DNA of 64,000 nt from Candidatus Hydrogenedentota bacterium (GCA_029565395.1 JAKQOG010000119.1:1-64000); one strand, 5' to 3'. Counted from the stretch's first letter, positions 8,901 to 17,204 are shown. The notes: generated by a model not told the origin, from the sequence alone. Program-made: numbers and translations.

Positions 8901-9440
8901 CCGGTGAATATTGTTATATCATTGGGGCTCTGCTATGCCCAAGTGCCAGACTTGGCTGGCCTCACGCAAACAGAAGCGCAAACAACCCTGGAAGCAGTGA
9001 GCCTGACCCTCGGAATGGCAACCCAGGATTACAACGATCTCGTTCCGGAAGGGCAAATCATCCAGCAAAATCCAGCGGCGGGTTCGGAGGTACCGTGTGA
9101 AGCCGCTGTGGATATCGTCGTGTCCCTTGGCCCCTCGTATGATGGATTGCTCATGGTGGATCAGGATGGCGACAGCCTCGTCAGCCTTTCTGAACTATTT
9201 CGGATAATCCAATTCTACAATTCTGATAGTTTTCACTGCGACGCAAGTACCGAAGACGGGTACGACATCGGCCCCGGCGATACCACCTGTACGCCATACG
9301 ACAGCGATTACAGCCCCCAGGACTGGCGCATCACCGTCCACGAACTCCTGCGTGTTATTCAGTTTTATAATTCCGGCGGATATCACTACTGCCCCGATGA
9401 CGGCACGGAAGACGGTTTCTGCCCTGGACAAGCTCGTTAA
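5901..9440 (+). CDS. Large secreted protein: nine InlB-type repeats, five PASTA domains, dockerin-like C-terminus
   Basis: The ORF opens at 5832, but ATG 5901 has AGGAG 8 bases upstream and starts directly with a signal peptide (MSTQRMSVMVATILVAMG), giving 1179 residues. Bases about 6068-8117 encode nine repeats of about 75 residues with the W-x-GD core and a MDQNRTITAxF-like end, typical of InlB B-repeat/Flg_new_2 modules. Bases 8118-9137 encode five PASTA domains (VPDLSGKTADQA, then VPxLxGLTQxEAQ). The last 100 residues are a two-part EF-hand-like module ([30 protein letters not shown]) shared with three other genes here. No catalytic domain is visible. The likely role is extracellular adhesion or wall/glycan contact. 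A strong promoter precedes it and a hairpin follows, so it is probably monocistronic. Confidence 0.88.
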   Translation: MSTQRMSVMVATILVAMGSAIGFAGAENPVTVQKESVETLSHQGKLRAVVPNEETVTLTIAVTGTGSTAPEPGAYEYSVGQMISINAVPTSGSGWAFDHWEGDIGSADPGSINITITMDQNKTVTAVFLEADWTLTLQKTGNGETYPVSGEYAFFDGDTVNVNANIIADGDAFDQWTGDLMNGTDAQNAYQEVTMDQNRSLTAQFVPGDWTLTISTAGSGIGNISPGIGVFSYLAGRTAFVNANTSSENYFAGWTGDVTTYNPSLNITMEGNKAITANYAESGYALTVASEGQGWVDPTGAFYLASNTEPILRAYPAFGYMFSEWTGDLPTGADAGNPELPVLMDQDRSLTAHFVQITYTLTLILEGEGTTTPPSAPDPGFQYEYTPGDLVEIEASLGTDGWAFSHWTGDIGGNSSASRSLSIAMDQNRTITVHYVPADWTLTIGFTGDGDTWPAPGSYGFINGSYQRILPILHEGGDAFDHWDGLPAGHDPLQADQTVVISGDLNLTAVFVTGDVFLTTNVAGDGTTEYLSHPAGVYAFKQGQYAPLEVRLASDSFWGGFSGDLNTYDLSYSLLMDADKSVTYNLATSGYHLVVNQSGGGSINPSGTIGYAAGATPAIHAINVGNKVFTQWTGDLPDGVDPSDPDPVILMDQDRTITATFETGNWYLYLQAMGNGTTDPSPAQYWFMDGQAFEVTAIPGTDEFNHWMGDVPEGQDPASLTLSGIMDRNRELIAIFTPSTVTVPDLSGKTADQAASILAVLGLSLGEVSQEYSDTIPVDYVISQTPEAGVIVAYGSTVDIVVSLGHCYTQVPNLGGLTQEEAESALESASLILGTVTQEYNDFVPEGQIIEQNPVYGLVILCDSPVNIVISLGHCYAQVPALIGLTQAEAQTALEAASLVLGTVTQEYSDLAPEGQIIGQTPAQDSTVSCGDPVNIVISLGHCYAQVPALIGLTQAEAQAALEAAALVLGTITQEYSDLAPEGQIIQQDPAQDSVLSCGDPVNIVISLGLCYAQVPDLAGLTQTEAQTTLEAVSLTLGMATQDYNDLVPEGQIIQQNPAAGSEVPCEAAVDIVVSLGPSYDGLLMVDQDGDSLVSLSELFRIIQFYNSDSFHCDASTEDGYDIGPGDTTCTPYDSDYSPQDWRITVHELLRVIQFYNSGGYHYCPDDGTEDGFCPGQAR

Positions 9441-9480
9441 GGCATATAGAAAAGAGTACGGGCGATTATTGTGCACAGGA

Positions 9481-9505
9481 AACCCCCTTGAGGGGGCTTC
9501 TTTCT
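9481..9505 (+). terminator. Hairpin terminator between convergent genes
   Basis: CCCCC, a TTGA loop and GGGGG are followed by CTTCTTTCTT, 40 bases after the stop of the InlB/PASTA gene. It may also serve the convergent thioredoxin gene. Confidence 0.6.
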
Positions 9506-9538
9506 TAATGCTGTTGAGGCGGACGGTGGCGGATGAGA

Positions 9539-10450
9539 TTAATTGCCGGACGTACTCGGCGGATGGAAAGGCAAATCGCCCGCCAGCGACAGCAGGAATT
9601 CCTTGGTTGTGCCCGCATCCCACGCCACCGCGCCCACCTTGCTGAAAATTTTCTCGCCGGTCTTGGAAAGAATCATCGTCGTGGGGAATCCGGATATCTT
9701 CAACCGCTTAAGCATTTCTTCGGAAATGGTGTACACCGGGACATCATGCGGATACTTTTCAAGAAAGGCCTTTACCTTCTCCGGTGACTCATACGAAATC
9801 AATGCGAACGCAACCGCTGGCTCTTGCTTCACCTGGGCATATAAATTCGCGAGATTGGGCATCTCGGCACGGCACGGCACGCAACCGGTGGCCCAGAAAT
9901 TTAAAAAGACCGCCTTGCCTTTCAGATCGGCAAGTTTCACAATCGTGCCATCCATGCCCTTGAGTTCTAAAGTTGTCAGCGGGTCTGGACCCGCCACATA
10001 GGGCAATTCCGGGAATTCCATTTCCGCATCACTGCGCAAATCCATCTTCGGAACATCAGAGAAGCTATCCCTGGTAACATGCCTGACCACGCGCTTCACC
10101 GGGTCCATAAGCAAATCATTGTCGGGCAGATGCGCCAGAAACGCCAGTAAAACAACCGCCAACAGGGTGTTACTGGAAGGCCGCACCCAGGTGCGCCGGG
10201 AGAGCAACCCGCTGTTGGGGAAAAGCAGTTGCAACAGGCGGAGTCCGCTCAAAAAAAGCACCGGAATCCCCACCGCGACCGCCAATGCCATCGCAATCCC
10301 CGGAAAATAATATCGCTCGGTGGAGGCTCGAAGCGTTCCCGACAAAAAACTGCCCTTCCCGCTGGTTAGAAACAAATATCCAAGCGCGGCATTGGCTGTA
10401 ACGGCCAAAACCACTCCGATCACATGCACAAGAATGGCGAATTTTCTCAT
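9539..10450 (-). CDS. Membrane-anchored TlpA/ResA-type thioredoxin
   Basis: ATG 10450 (MRKFAILVHVIG) is chosen over the longer listed start because GGAAGGG lies about 5 bases upstream. The 303-residue protein has three or four hydrophobic segments in residues 1-115. A periplasmic thioredoxin fold follows, with NFWATGCVPCRAEMP carrying the redox CxxC (CVPC) and a later FPTT with the cis-proline. Such proteins reduce disulfides in exported proteins, for example during cytochrome c maturation. The large N-terminal membrane part is longer than in simple TlpA and recalls fused membrane thioredoxins. It diverges from the fucosidase gene. A role in handling the cysteine-containing secreted proteins nearby is possible but only inferred. 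Confidence 0.85.
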   Translation of the reverse strand: MRKFAILVHVIGVVLAVTANAALGYLFLTSGKGSFLSGTLRASTERYYFPGIAMALAVAVGIPVLFLSGLRLLQLLFPNSGLLSRRTWVRPSSNTLLAVVLLAFLAHLPDNDLLMDPVKRVVRHVTRDSFSDVPKMDLRSDAEMEFPELPYVAGPDPLTTLELKGMDGTIVKLADLKGKAVFLNFWATGCVPCRAEMPNLANLYAQVKQEPAVAFALISYESPEKVKAFLEKYPHDVPVYTISEEMLKRLKISGFPTTMILSKTGEKIFSKVGAVAWDAGTTKEFLLSLAGDLPFHPPSTSGN

Positions 10451-10546
10451 AAGACCCTTCCTTTTTCGAATGTGACCTGGAGAATAGCATATGGGAGATA
10501 GTGGACAAAATTCAGTGTTCATCCGCGCCCGGACTCCTGAAACATT

Positions 10547-10560
10547 TTGTTTTGAAACAA
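10547..10560. promoter_or_regulatory. Palindrome in the divergent thioredoxin/fucosidase gap
   Basis: TTGTTT and AAACAA form a perfect dyad around TG, between divergent genes. It is a candidate operator; no strong -35/-10 pair is obvious next to it. Confidence 0.35.
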
Positions 10561-10685
10561 GACTTTTAAAACTGTCATAGTGAGAGTGTAATTATTGAAA
10601 GATAAAAGGCCGGAACAACGGCTATCGCAAGGCCGTCTGCGAATATGATATGAACTTGGGAACCACCAGGATGGGAGGAAAGCAA

Positions 10686-11768
10686 ATGTTTGCAACACAG
10701 AACCGAAGGAAGAGAGGTTTTTTAACAACGATATGTATTGCGTCCATGGCAATTGTCTTGATTATGAATCCATCTGTTGCCGCGGATAATCCGGCCCTCG
10801 ATCTTCACGCCCGCGCCAAGGAAATCGGCAGCCTCCGGTTCGGGATGTTTATCTGCTGGTCGCTCAGCACCTTTTCAGGATATGAATGGACGCGCGGTGT
10901 GAGCGATCCGGCATTCTTCAAGGCTACGGGCTGTGACACGGATCAATGGTGTAAAACAGCCAAAGAGGCCGGAATGGGCTATATTCTGTTCTTGACGAAA
11001 CACCATGACGGGTTCTGTTTGTGGGATACGAAGACGACGGAATTCAAGGTAACCAACAGCCCGTTGAAAATGGACGTTTTGGCGGCGTTGCGGAAATCGT
11101 GCGACAAATACGGCATCAAGCTGGCCCTGTATTTTTCGGAAGGCGATTGGACGTGGTTGAAGGACGTGCCGCAGGATGGGCTACTTCCGGGCAGCCCGAA
11201 GTGGGGGGACAAAATTTGGAGTTCCAGTGACCGCCCCGAAATAAAAAAAGCGCAATTGAAGGAATTGGTGACGCAATACGGACCCATCGAGTTCTTCTGG
11301 ATGGACCATGCCCAGGGCGACGGTGGACTAGGCCACAAGGAGACGGCGGAGTGGGTGCATCAGTTTCAGCCGGGATGTTTTGTCGGATTCAATCATGGGG
11401 AGCCAGCGGGTGAATTGGCGATTCGTGAGGTGGGGAAACCTGGACCAATTGGAAACGCGGATGCATCCGTATATAACAAAGAGGCGGAGAAAAATTACAA
11501 AGGCTACCTCCTCGCCGAATTCACTTATCCAATTTTGCCGGCACATGATGGCGGCGCTATGTGGTTCTATTCCCTGCCGAAGCATGATGCCCTGTGTCTT
11601 CCTGTTGAAAAGATCCTCGAAGACTATGAAGGCGCCGTCAAGTATGGCAATATCTTCTCCCTGGATGTTGGCCCCAACTATGCCGGAAAACTGCGCGATG
11701 TGGACGTAACCACATTGCGCGCTGTTGGTGAAAAAATCCGCACGAAAACATTCCATATGGCGCAATAG
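10686..11768 (+). CDS. GH29-type alpha-L-fucosidase-like secreted enzyme
   Basis: ATG 10686 has GGAGGAAAG just upstream and starts an N-terminus with a hydrophobic signal ending near VAADN. The body matches the GH29 catalytic barrel: RFGMFICWSL, then TKHHDGFCLWDT, the family hallmark, then KSCDKYGIKLALYFS and IEFFWMDH, whose Asp sits where the GH29 nucleophile is expected. At about 360 residues it is shorter than usual GH29 enzymes (about 450) and lacks the C-terminal beta-sandwich. The enzyme should release terminal alpha-L-fucose from glycans outside the cytoplasm, although fucose specificity is a family inference. A glycosidase-like gene follows 90 bases downstream in the same direction and may be co-transcribed. 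Confidence 0.82.
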   Translation: MFATQNRRKRGFLTTICIASMAIVLIMNPSVAADNPALDLHARAKEIGSLRFGMFICWSLSTFSGYEWTRGVSDPAFFKATGCDTDQWCKTAKEAGMGYILFLTKHHDGFCLWDTKTTEFKVTNSPLKMDVLAALRKSCDKYGIKLALYFSEGDWTWLKDVPQDGLLPGSPKWGDKIWSSSDRPEIKKAQLKELVTQYGPIEFFWMDHAQGDGGLGHKETAEWVHQFQPGCFVGFNHGEPAGELAIREVGKPGPIGNADASVYNKEAEKNYKGYLLAEFTYPILPAHDGGAMWFYSLPKHDALCLPVEKILEDYEGAVKYGNIFSLDVGPNYAGKLRDVDVTTLRAVGEKIRTKTFHMAQ

Positions 11769-11858
11769 GCAGAAGTTATATAGAGAGTTTAAAGGGACGG
11801 CGGATAAAAAATGAGATGATTTCGTACCAGAGAGATTTTTGAGATAAAAGGAGCGCAT

Positions 11859-13454
11859 ATGTCGATATTCGCGGCAGTATTGGTCTTGGCGGGAATGACC
11901 GGTGCGGACAAGGCCTTGCCGGCCTTTGAACTGGATGAAGATCTGCCCGGGACGGTCCAATTTTTGGGTTCGGACACCGCCAGAGTATATGGCAAAGAGA
12001 TCAAAAAATCGTTCAAAGGGGTATTGAAGAAAAATTATGTCAAGAAGGACAAGGATGGATTTCCGGCGGGTTTCTTGCATGCCTCGCCGCCACCCCAAGT
12101 CTGGTCAGGCACCTTTTGGACGCGTGACGGCGGTACCTTTTTACGTGAATTGACGTTGTGGGGGCTCACTGCCCATGCCTGTCAAACGTGTGCATGCCTG
12201 ATAAAGCTGGTGGAGAAAAACGACGCAGGTTATTTCACGTTTCCTGAGTATTTCGCGCCTGGGAAACCGGGATTGGGCAACGAATTAGACGGCACGGCTT
12301 CCATAATTATCGGGATGGTCTTGCTGTGGGAACGGCTCCCGATAGATGCGCCATTCCGTGAACAGATTCATGCATTTCTTCATCAAGACGCCTCCCCGGT
12401 CCGGTATGTCCTCAAACAACTAGAAACTGCGCCGCTGATCGCCGGCACGGGCGAATTTGGCGGCGGATGCGGCATTCCCGGAGAGCACTGCAACACCGTA
12501 CAAAATTATCTTATTCTGCTGGCGTTGGAAGCTATGGCCCGCATGGAGTCGCGGGCCGGATTCCAAGACGATGCCGATGCCTGTAAGCAATGTGCAACGC
12601 GGCTCATGGAAAACATCGAGCGGTATCTTGTGCAAAAAAACGGTGCGTGGTGGTGGTGTGTAGATCCAAAGACATTCCAGTCTGATCCCGGCATCGTCAA
12701 TCATGTCATCAACAAGGGATTCGGCGGATTAAACGGTCCCGGAAGTATGTATTCTGATGCACTGGGCTTGGAACCACTCGCGGAAAAACACTACGGCGTC
12801 GAGCATAGCGTGAAAACCTTCGAGACGTTATTCGCCGTCCCCCAGCGCAAAGAACAGTTCGATAAATACGGCATCTGGATTCAATTCGATGAATTCCGGG
12901 CCGGATTATCTTCCGGGCCCTCTTATGGCGATGGCTATGCGCTTCAAGCCATGTTGCTCTTCGATAAAATGAGCATGGCGGACAAAGCCCTTGCCTGGAT
13001 GGCTTCCTCCACCCGGCATCCCGTGCCGGAATACCGCATTCCGCGAAAATCACCCTTCCATTTCTACGAACGCTCTTATTCGCCCGAGGCCGTGGGCAAA
13101 CTCGACTTGGACGTGGGATGCGGCGCACTCAATCTCGTCAATGTGACGGAACAATTGAAGGTTGCCCGGCTCATTGTGGGAGTCGATGACCTCGATCCGG
13201 CCTGTGTAAAGCTGTTGCCCCGCATACCGCCCTCATGGTCTGGCCTGCATGCTTCCCATTGGCCTATCTTAACGCCCTCCGGATTACTTCGCGCTGATAT
13301 CCGCGTTAAACGTACGGAAGAAGGGAAAATCCAAGTTGAAATAAAAATTATCGGCGACAAGGTTATTCCCCGGCTCGACATTCGATTCCCCACTCAGAAC
13401 GGCTGCGAGTGGCAGACGTTCCGCGAAGTATCGACCCTCTTCGTTCAGAAGTAA
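11859..13454 (+). CDS. Secreted six-hairpin (alpha/alpha barrel) glycosidase-like protein
   Basis: AAGGAG lies about 7 bases upstream of the ATG. A short signal-like start (MSIFAAVLVLAGMTGADKA) precedes 510 residues rich in helix. The segment FWTRDGGTFLRELTLWG and later GTASIIIGM...WERLP resemble the first hairpins of six-hairpin glycosidases such as the GH78/GH94-like clans, but no precise family is recognised. An unusual cysteine cluster (AHACQTCACL) is present. Clear acidic catalytic residues cannot be assigned by eye. Its place directly after the fucosidase suggests it acts on the same glycan. It ends 22 bases from the convergent acetyltransferase. Confidence 0.55.
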   Translation: MSIFAAVLVLAGMTGADKALPAFELDEDLPGTVQFLGSDTARVYGKEIKKSFKGVLKKNYVKKDKDGFPAGFLHASPPPQVWSGTFWTRDGGTFLRELTLWGLTAHACQTCACLIKLVEKNDAGYFTFPEYFAPGKPGLGNELDGTASIIIGMVLLWERLPIDAPFREQIHAFLHQDASPVRYVLKQLETAPLIAGTGEFGGGCGIPGEHCNTVQNYLILLALEAMARMESRAGFQDDADACKQCATRLMENIERYLVQKNGAWWWCVDPKTFQSDPGIVNHVINKGFGGLNGPGSMYSDALGLEPLAEKHYGVEHSVKTFETLFAVPQRKEQFDKYGIWIQFDEFRAGLSSGPSYGDGYALQAMLLFDKMSMADKALAWMASSTRHPVPEYRIPRKSPFHFYERSYSPEAVGKLDLDVGCGALNLVNVTEQLKVARLIVGVDDLDPACVKLLPRIPPSWSGLHASHWPILTPSGLLRADIRVKRTEEGKIQVEIKIIGDKVIPRLDIRFPTQNGCEWQTFREVSTLFVQK

Positions 13455-13476
13455 GCTCTGTCTCCGAAGAGAGTTT

Positions 13477-14319
13477 TTATCCCAGCTCGAAGGTGGTAAC
13501 GCCAAAGATGGTATTTAGGGGCAAATTGGGTTCGGGGCCTTTATAGATGCGGCTGGTTTCGAAAACGGGTTTCATGTCTCGTTTAACGGCCATCGCGACT
13601 GCCGCGGCGTTGGGTTCGGGGGTGTCGAAGTACACGGTGCTGTTCGAAGCATGCGCGCAGAGGGCGGATAAGATGACGTCCGCGATGTCGGCATGGTCTG
13701 CGAAAAGCGGCCCAATCTTAAACGAGTTCAGGCAGGGGCGCAGCATGCCGTAGCCCACAATGCGGTTTCCATCCAAAGCGATGCGCACCACGGCGCCGGG
13801 TTGCCGCACCCATAGTGTAAGAAATTCAGTGCGTGGCGCTGGAACGTGACGTTGATCATAGGCATCCAAATCGGCAAAGGATACCGCGTCGAGAGGACAC
13901 AAGCCGGCAGGCTCATTTCCGCCACCCGTGCCGCCGTACCGGATGTTACGGTAAAAGCAGCGGAAACCTTGGGTCTCATATCTCGCCAACATGGCGGGTA
14001 CGCCGTCCGCGCCGATGGTGCGCTGCCCCATGTACTCGAGTGCAGCCGTCCACAAGCGCATTCCGTGCCCCTGCCCGCGAAGCGCGGGACGTACAATATA
14101 GAACCCCATGAAACCATACGTGTCAGTATAGGCCACCGCCGAAATACACCCTACGGCCTCGCCCTGTATCTCGCTGATAAAGAAGCCATTGGGATCCGCG
14201 GTATAAAAACTATCGGCATCATGAAGACCCGGGTTCCATCCCTCGTCCTGCGCCCATCCAACGGCGAGATCGATGTCTGAGCGGTTCATGCGGCGTATGC
14301 AAGTTTGTGCTGATTCCAT
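13477..14319 (-). CDS. GNAT N-acetyltransferase with YitH-like second domain
   Basis: Residues about 10-140 form a GNAT domain with the acetyl-CoA loop VRPALRGQGHGMRLW (R/QxxGxG/A) and a FYIVRP strand before it. Residues about 150-280 resemble the YitH/HolE-type C-terminal acetyltransferase domain (GNRIVGYGMLRP, IGPLFADHADIADVIL). Members transfer acetyl groups to small amines or protein termini; the substrate is not known. The gene starts 15 bases after the stop of the upstream esterase gene and is surely in its operon. Confidence 0.85.
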   Translation of the reverse strand: MESAQTCIRRMNRSDIDLAVGWAQDEGWNPGLHDADSFYTADPNGFFISEIQGEAVGCISAVAYTDTYGFMGFYIVRPALRGQGHGMRLWTAALEYMGQRTIGADGVPAMLARYETQGFRCFYRNIRYGGTGGGNEPAGLCPLDAVSFADLDAYDQRHVPAPRTEFLTLWVRQPGAVVRIALDGNRIVGYGMLRPCLNSFKIGPLFADHADIADVILSALCAHASNSTVYFDTPEPNAAAVAMAVKRDMKPVFETSRIYKGPEPNLPLNTIFGVTTFELG

Positions 14320-14334
14320 GAAGTCTCCAATGCG

Positions 14335-15207
14335 TTATTTTTGCGGGGTATGTTCAAGGATAAAATTCACAATCGGGGTGGGGTCGTCGAGTCCGTGGGG
14401 ATGATGTTTAAATCCCGGTTTGACGATCACGCTAATGTTTCCACCGAGTTTTTCGTAGCGATCTTTGAGGATGACGGTATTTTCGGGATAAGGGACGACT
14501 TCATCGGCATCGCCGCACAGATGGATGATGGGAATTTTCGCGTCCGCAAGAGGCTTAAGAGTATCGATGGGATTTTTTGTGTAGGCGAGGGCTTGTTCTT
14601 CGGAATCGAAGTGATAGCAGCGGATCAATTCCTTCCAGTCGTCCGGGCTGCCGGGGCCTTTGCCTTTGCCGCCGGGCCAGCTTTTGAAATCGCATACGGG
14701 GTTGTCGCCATAGATGCACGACACCTTATCCGGGTTTGCGGCGGCCCAGTTGTATACATACAATCCGCCGCGGCTCAGCCCTTCTAGTGCTGGCTTTTTT
14801 GAGAGGCCATGTTCCTCCGTCAGCAGTTTATACAAGACGGCCCAATGCGCCATGGCGTCCGGACAACCGAAGGTATTGCCAACGTCCATATAGACTAGAT
14901 GGAACCCTTTGGAGACCAGCGCTACATCCGCCTCCGGCCGGTGATCAAAAAATTCCGCCCGCCAGATCCAGGGTTTTCCAGCGGCCGCCTGTTTTGGTAC
15001 GACCACCAGGGTATTGCGGCTATCCACCACAAAATTGTAGCGGTCGAATCCGCGCCATTCTGTTTTCGCGCCGGGAAAAGGCGGTTTTGCTTCGGAATTT
15101 ACCTCCTGCGCGAATATGCTCAAGTTTAGACCACAAAGGAACATCCCGAATAGGATGATTTTTAGGATGATTTTGTCATAGTGGTTGCCAAGTTGCTTTA
15201 AATTCAA
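14335..15207 (-). CDS. Secreted alpha/beta-hydrolase (esterase/peptidase-like)
   Basis: The start is TTG 15207, supported by AAAGGAAAA at normal spacing; an N-terminal signal peptide (IILFGMFLCGLNLSIFAQ) follows. The alpha/beta-hydrolase triad is visible: the nucleophile elbow GLSRGG (about residue 145), the acid in GDADEVVP, and the histidine in FKHHPHGL. The fold and size (290 residues) fit a prolyl-oligopeptidase-like or acetyl-xylan-esterase-like hydrolase. The substrate may be acyl groups on plant or algal polysaccharides, given the many glycosidases around, but this is inference. It is the first gene of a two-gene operon with the GNAT acetyltransferase. Confidence 0.82.
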   Translation of the reverse strand: MNLKQLGNHYDKIILKIILFGMFLCGLNLSIFAQEVNSEAKPPFPGAKTEWRGFDRYNFVVDSRNTLVVVPKQAAAGKPWIWRAEFFDHRPEADVALVSKGFHLVYMDVGNTFGCPDAMAHWAVLYKLLTEEHGLSKKPALEGLSRGGLYVYNWAAANPDKVSCIYGDNPVCDFKSWPGGKGKGPGSPDDWKELIRCYHFDSEEQALAYTKNPIDTLKPLADAKIPIIHLCGDADEVVPYPENTVILKDRYEKLGGNISVIVKPGFKHHPHGLDDPTPIVNFILEHTPQK

Positions 15208-15295
15208 TCTATTTTCCTTTCATTGTGTATAAATACCATTTTAACAGAATCATCCATTCAGGTATGGATAGATAATTATTTGATTGTTAACGTAA

Positions 15296-15637
15296 ATATC
15301 GGTATTATCCGCCACCAATTGCCCGTGGTGCCTAATAAAACAATCCGTTTGTGGGAATGGTAACAGGCTGAACACTGAGTATAAAACAAATGGAATAGAA
15401 GAAACGCCTCAAGGCGATATTCTGGCGGGAGGAAGAAATAACGTGGGAGCTATGACAATAGGAAAACTGGATGCAAACGGAACATTGCTCAGGAATTTTG
15501 TCATGCCGGAGGAAGTGCCGCATGCCACCATCTATGATATGGTTCTGATGGAGGATGGCTCTTGTGTTGCGGTGGGTTCGGGAGGTGCGGAAGGCGCCAT
15601 TGTGGCCAAGATAAACCACATGTTTACGCCGGAATAA
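15296..15637 (+). pseudogene. Remnant: C-terminal end of a repeat (delta-60/beta-propeller-like) protein
   Basis: This frame is open from just after a stop at 15293-15295 to 15637, but only a GTG at 15443 offers a start and there is no good ribosome site. The translation GDILAGGRNN...MTIGKLDANGTL reads like the last blades of repeat proteins with GGxxxxGDxxxxKLDxxG units. It is followed by a strong hairpin, as expected for the 3' end of a former gene. I therefore read it as a decayed or truncated gene. It could instead be a short expressed ORF. Bases 15208-15295 hold only AT-rich sequence with the esterase promoter region. Confidence 0.4.
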
Positions 15638-15667
15638 ACCCTAAAAAAACTTTGTATTGATATGAGG

Positions 15668-15707
15668 CGGCAGTTATTCTGTAGTTCAGGAATAACTGCC
15701 GTGGTTC
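15668..15707 (+). terminator. Strong intrinsic-type hairpin
   Basis: CGGCAGTTATT pairs with AATAACTGCCG, extended by CTG/CAG with one bulged base, around a TAGTT loop. TGGTTCTTT follows. It lies 30 bases after the remnant ORF. Confidence 0.65.
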
Positions 15708-15743
15708 TTTGATGGGAATGCCTAAAGTTGCTGGAGATGATTA

Positions 15744-17078
15744 ATGATGAAAAAGGCGTTAACCCTTATATCTCTGCTATGGGGTGCGGGGTTTATCATT
15801 GCAGGGATCGTGATGGGAATACTGGGCTATCGCCATATCTCCTATTCCATTTACTTTCTTCTGCCGTTTGTCACGTTTGGCCTTGTGGGGGTAATCCCAG
15901 CCAGTCTCCTTCTTTTGATGACCTATGCAAAGACCTGGCGGGGGCGGTTGGCATGGGTTGTCCTGTACGTAATTGCCATTACTGCAATCGTCGAAAGCGT
16001 TGCCATATGGAAAAAATATTATGAAATCCCGCGCAATGGCGGGCCGTATCTGGTGTTCTCCGGAGACCCAAAAACCACCATGACCATCTGCTGGGCCGCG
16101 GAAAAGGCCGTCCCTGGAAAAATCGACTATGTGAAGGACGGAGAAAGTGGTTGGCTCCACGCGGAATGCGCATCCGCCCACTATCCCAAGGTGCTTCTGG
16201 AAGGGCTTCAGCCAGGAACGCACTACCGGTACCGTGTGCCAGCATTGGGAAATAAAGAGCACTCCTTCCAAACCGCACCCTCTGCACCGGAAGATTTTTC
16301 CTTTGCGGTCTATGGCGATAACCGACACGCGGGGTTTATTTCCTTTCATCAGTCCGTTCTCCGCGCTATTAAGCGGGAAGAACCGAACTATAATGGATTC
16401 CGGCTTATCCTCAATTCGGGCGATATCGTGGAACGCTCCGGTACGGGGCATGGATGGCAATGGCATTCGTTTTTGCGCGACATAACGCCCCTTGCTTCCT
16501 CGCGGCCGTATGAGGTCAGCCTGGGCAACCATGAAGCGGGCGGCTCGCCGAAATATTATGAAGAATTCTTCGATTACGGCGTTCCGGATCACTGGCGGGT
16601 CCTCGATTATGCCGGTGTGAGATTTATCGCATTATCTACCCAGGATGATCTGGAACCGGGCAGTCCGCAATATGCCTGGCTCGTGAAAACGCTCGACACG
16701 CCACCGGCGGATACCCGCTTTACAGTGGTTACGTTGCACAAGCCGCTCCTGACGTATGATCCCCGCGAACGATATCATGACCCCGCATTACGCTCCCTGT
16801 TGGAACCCCTTTTTCCCGAAAAGAAGGTGGACATTGTTTTTGCGGGGCATGTCCATGCATATGAACATCATCACTTGCCGGCCTTTGAGCACGTAATCAC
16901 GGGCGGTGGCGGAGTAATGTTGTGGAACAAGCCCGTGCCTGGGCCGGAAACAGTCAAAACCGAGACCTGCTGGCATTTCTGTGCTGTGGAGGTAAAGGGG
17001 AACACAATGAGTGTGCGTGCAATACGGACGGATTGCAGCCTCCTGGACGCCTTTACGATAACTTCCAAAAAGATCTGA
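15744..17078 (+). CDS. Membrane-anchored purple-acid-phosphatase-like metallophosphoesterase
   Basis: Three hydrophobic segments fill residues 1-95. A fibronectin-like domain follows (GGPYLVFSGDPKTTMTICW, LEGLQPGTHYRYRV), as in purple acid phosphatases. The metallophosphoesterase motifs are in order: YGDNRH, NSGDIVE, LGNHE, LHKPL and AGHVHAYE, supplying the Asp, Asn and His ligands of a two-metal centre. The enzyme should hydrolyse phosphomonoesters or diesters on the outer face of the membrane, perhaps for phosphate scavenging. GGAG upstream of ATGATG supports the start at 15744 or 15747. The multi-pass N-terminus is unusual for the family. Confidence 0.87.
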   Translation: MMKKALTLISLLWGAGFIIAGIVMGILGYRHISYSIYFLLPFVTFGLVGVIPASLLLLMTYAKTWRGRLAWVVLYVIAITAIVESVAIWKKYYEIPRNGGPYLVFSGDPKTTMTICWAAEKAVPGKIDYVKDGESGWLHAECASAHYPKVLLEGLQPGTHYRYRVPALGNKEHSFQTAPSAPEDFSFAVYGDNRHAGFISFHQSVLRAIKREEPNYNGFRLILNSGDIVERSGTGHGWQWHSFLRDITPLASSRPYEVSLGNHEAGGSPKYYEEFFDYGVPDHWRVLDYAGVRFIALSTQDDLEPGSPQYAWLVKTLDTPPADTRFTVVTLHKPLLTYDPRERYHDPALRSLLEPLFPEKKVDIVFAGHVHAYEHHHLPAFEHVITGGGGVMLWNKPVPGPETVKTETCWHFCAVEVKGNTMSVRAIRTDCSLLDAFTITSKKI

Positions 17079-17204
17079 ACCCTCCCGTATTCACTTCCTG
17101 GCCTCAAGTCCCTGGAATATTACGATTTTTTAATGTTTTTACTGTCGTACGGGTAATCTTGACCAGGTACCATACGTCCAGAAGAGAACATAAGGAGACA
17201 GGTT

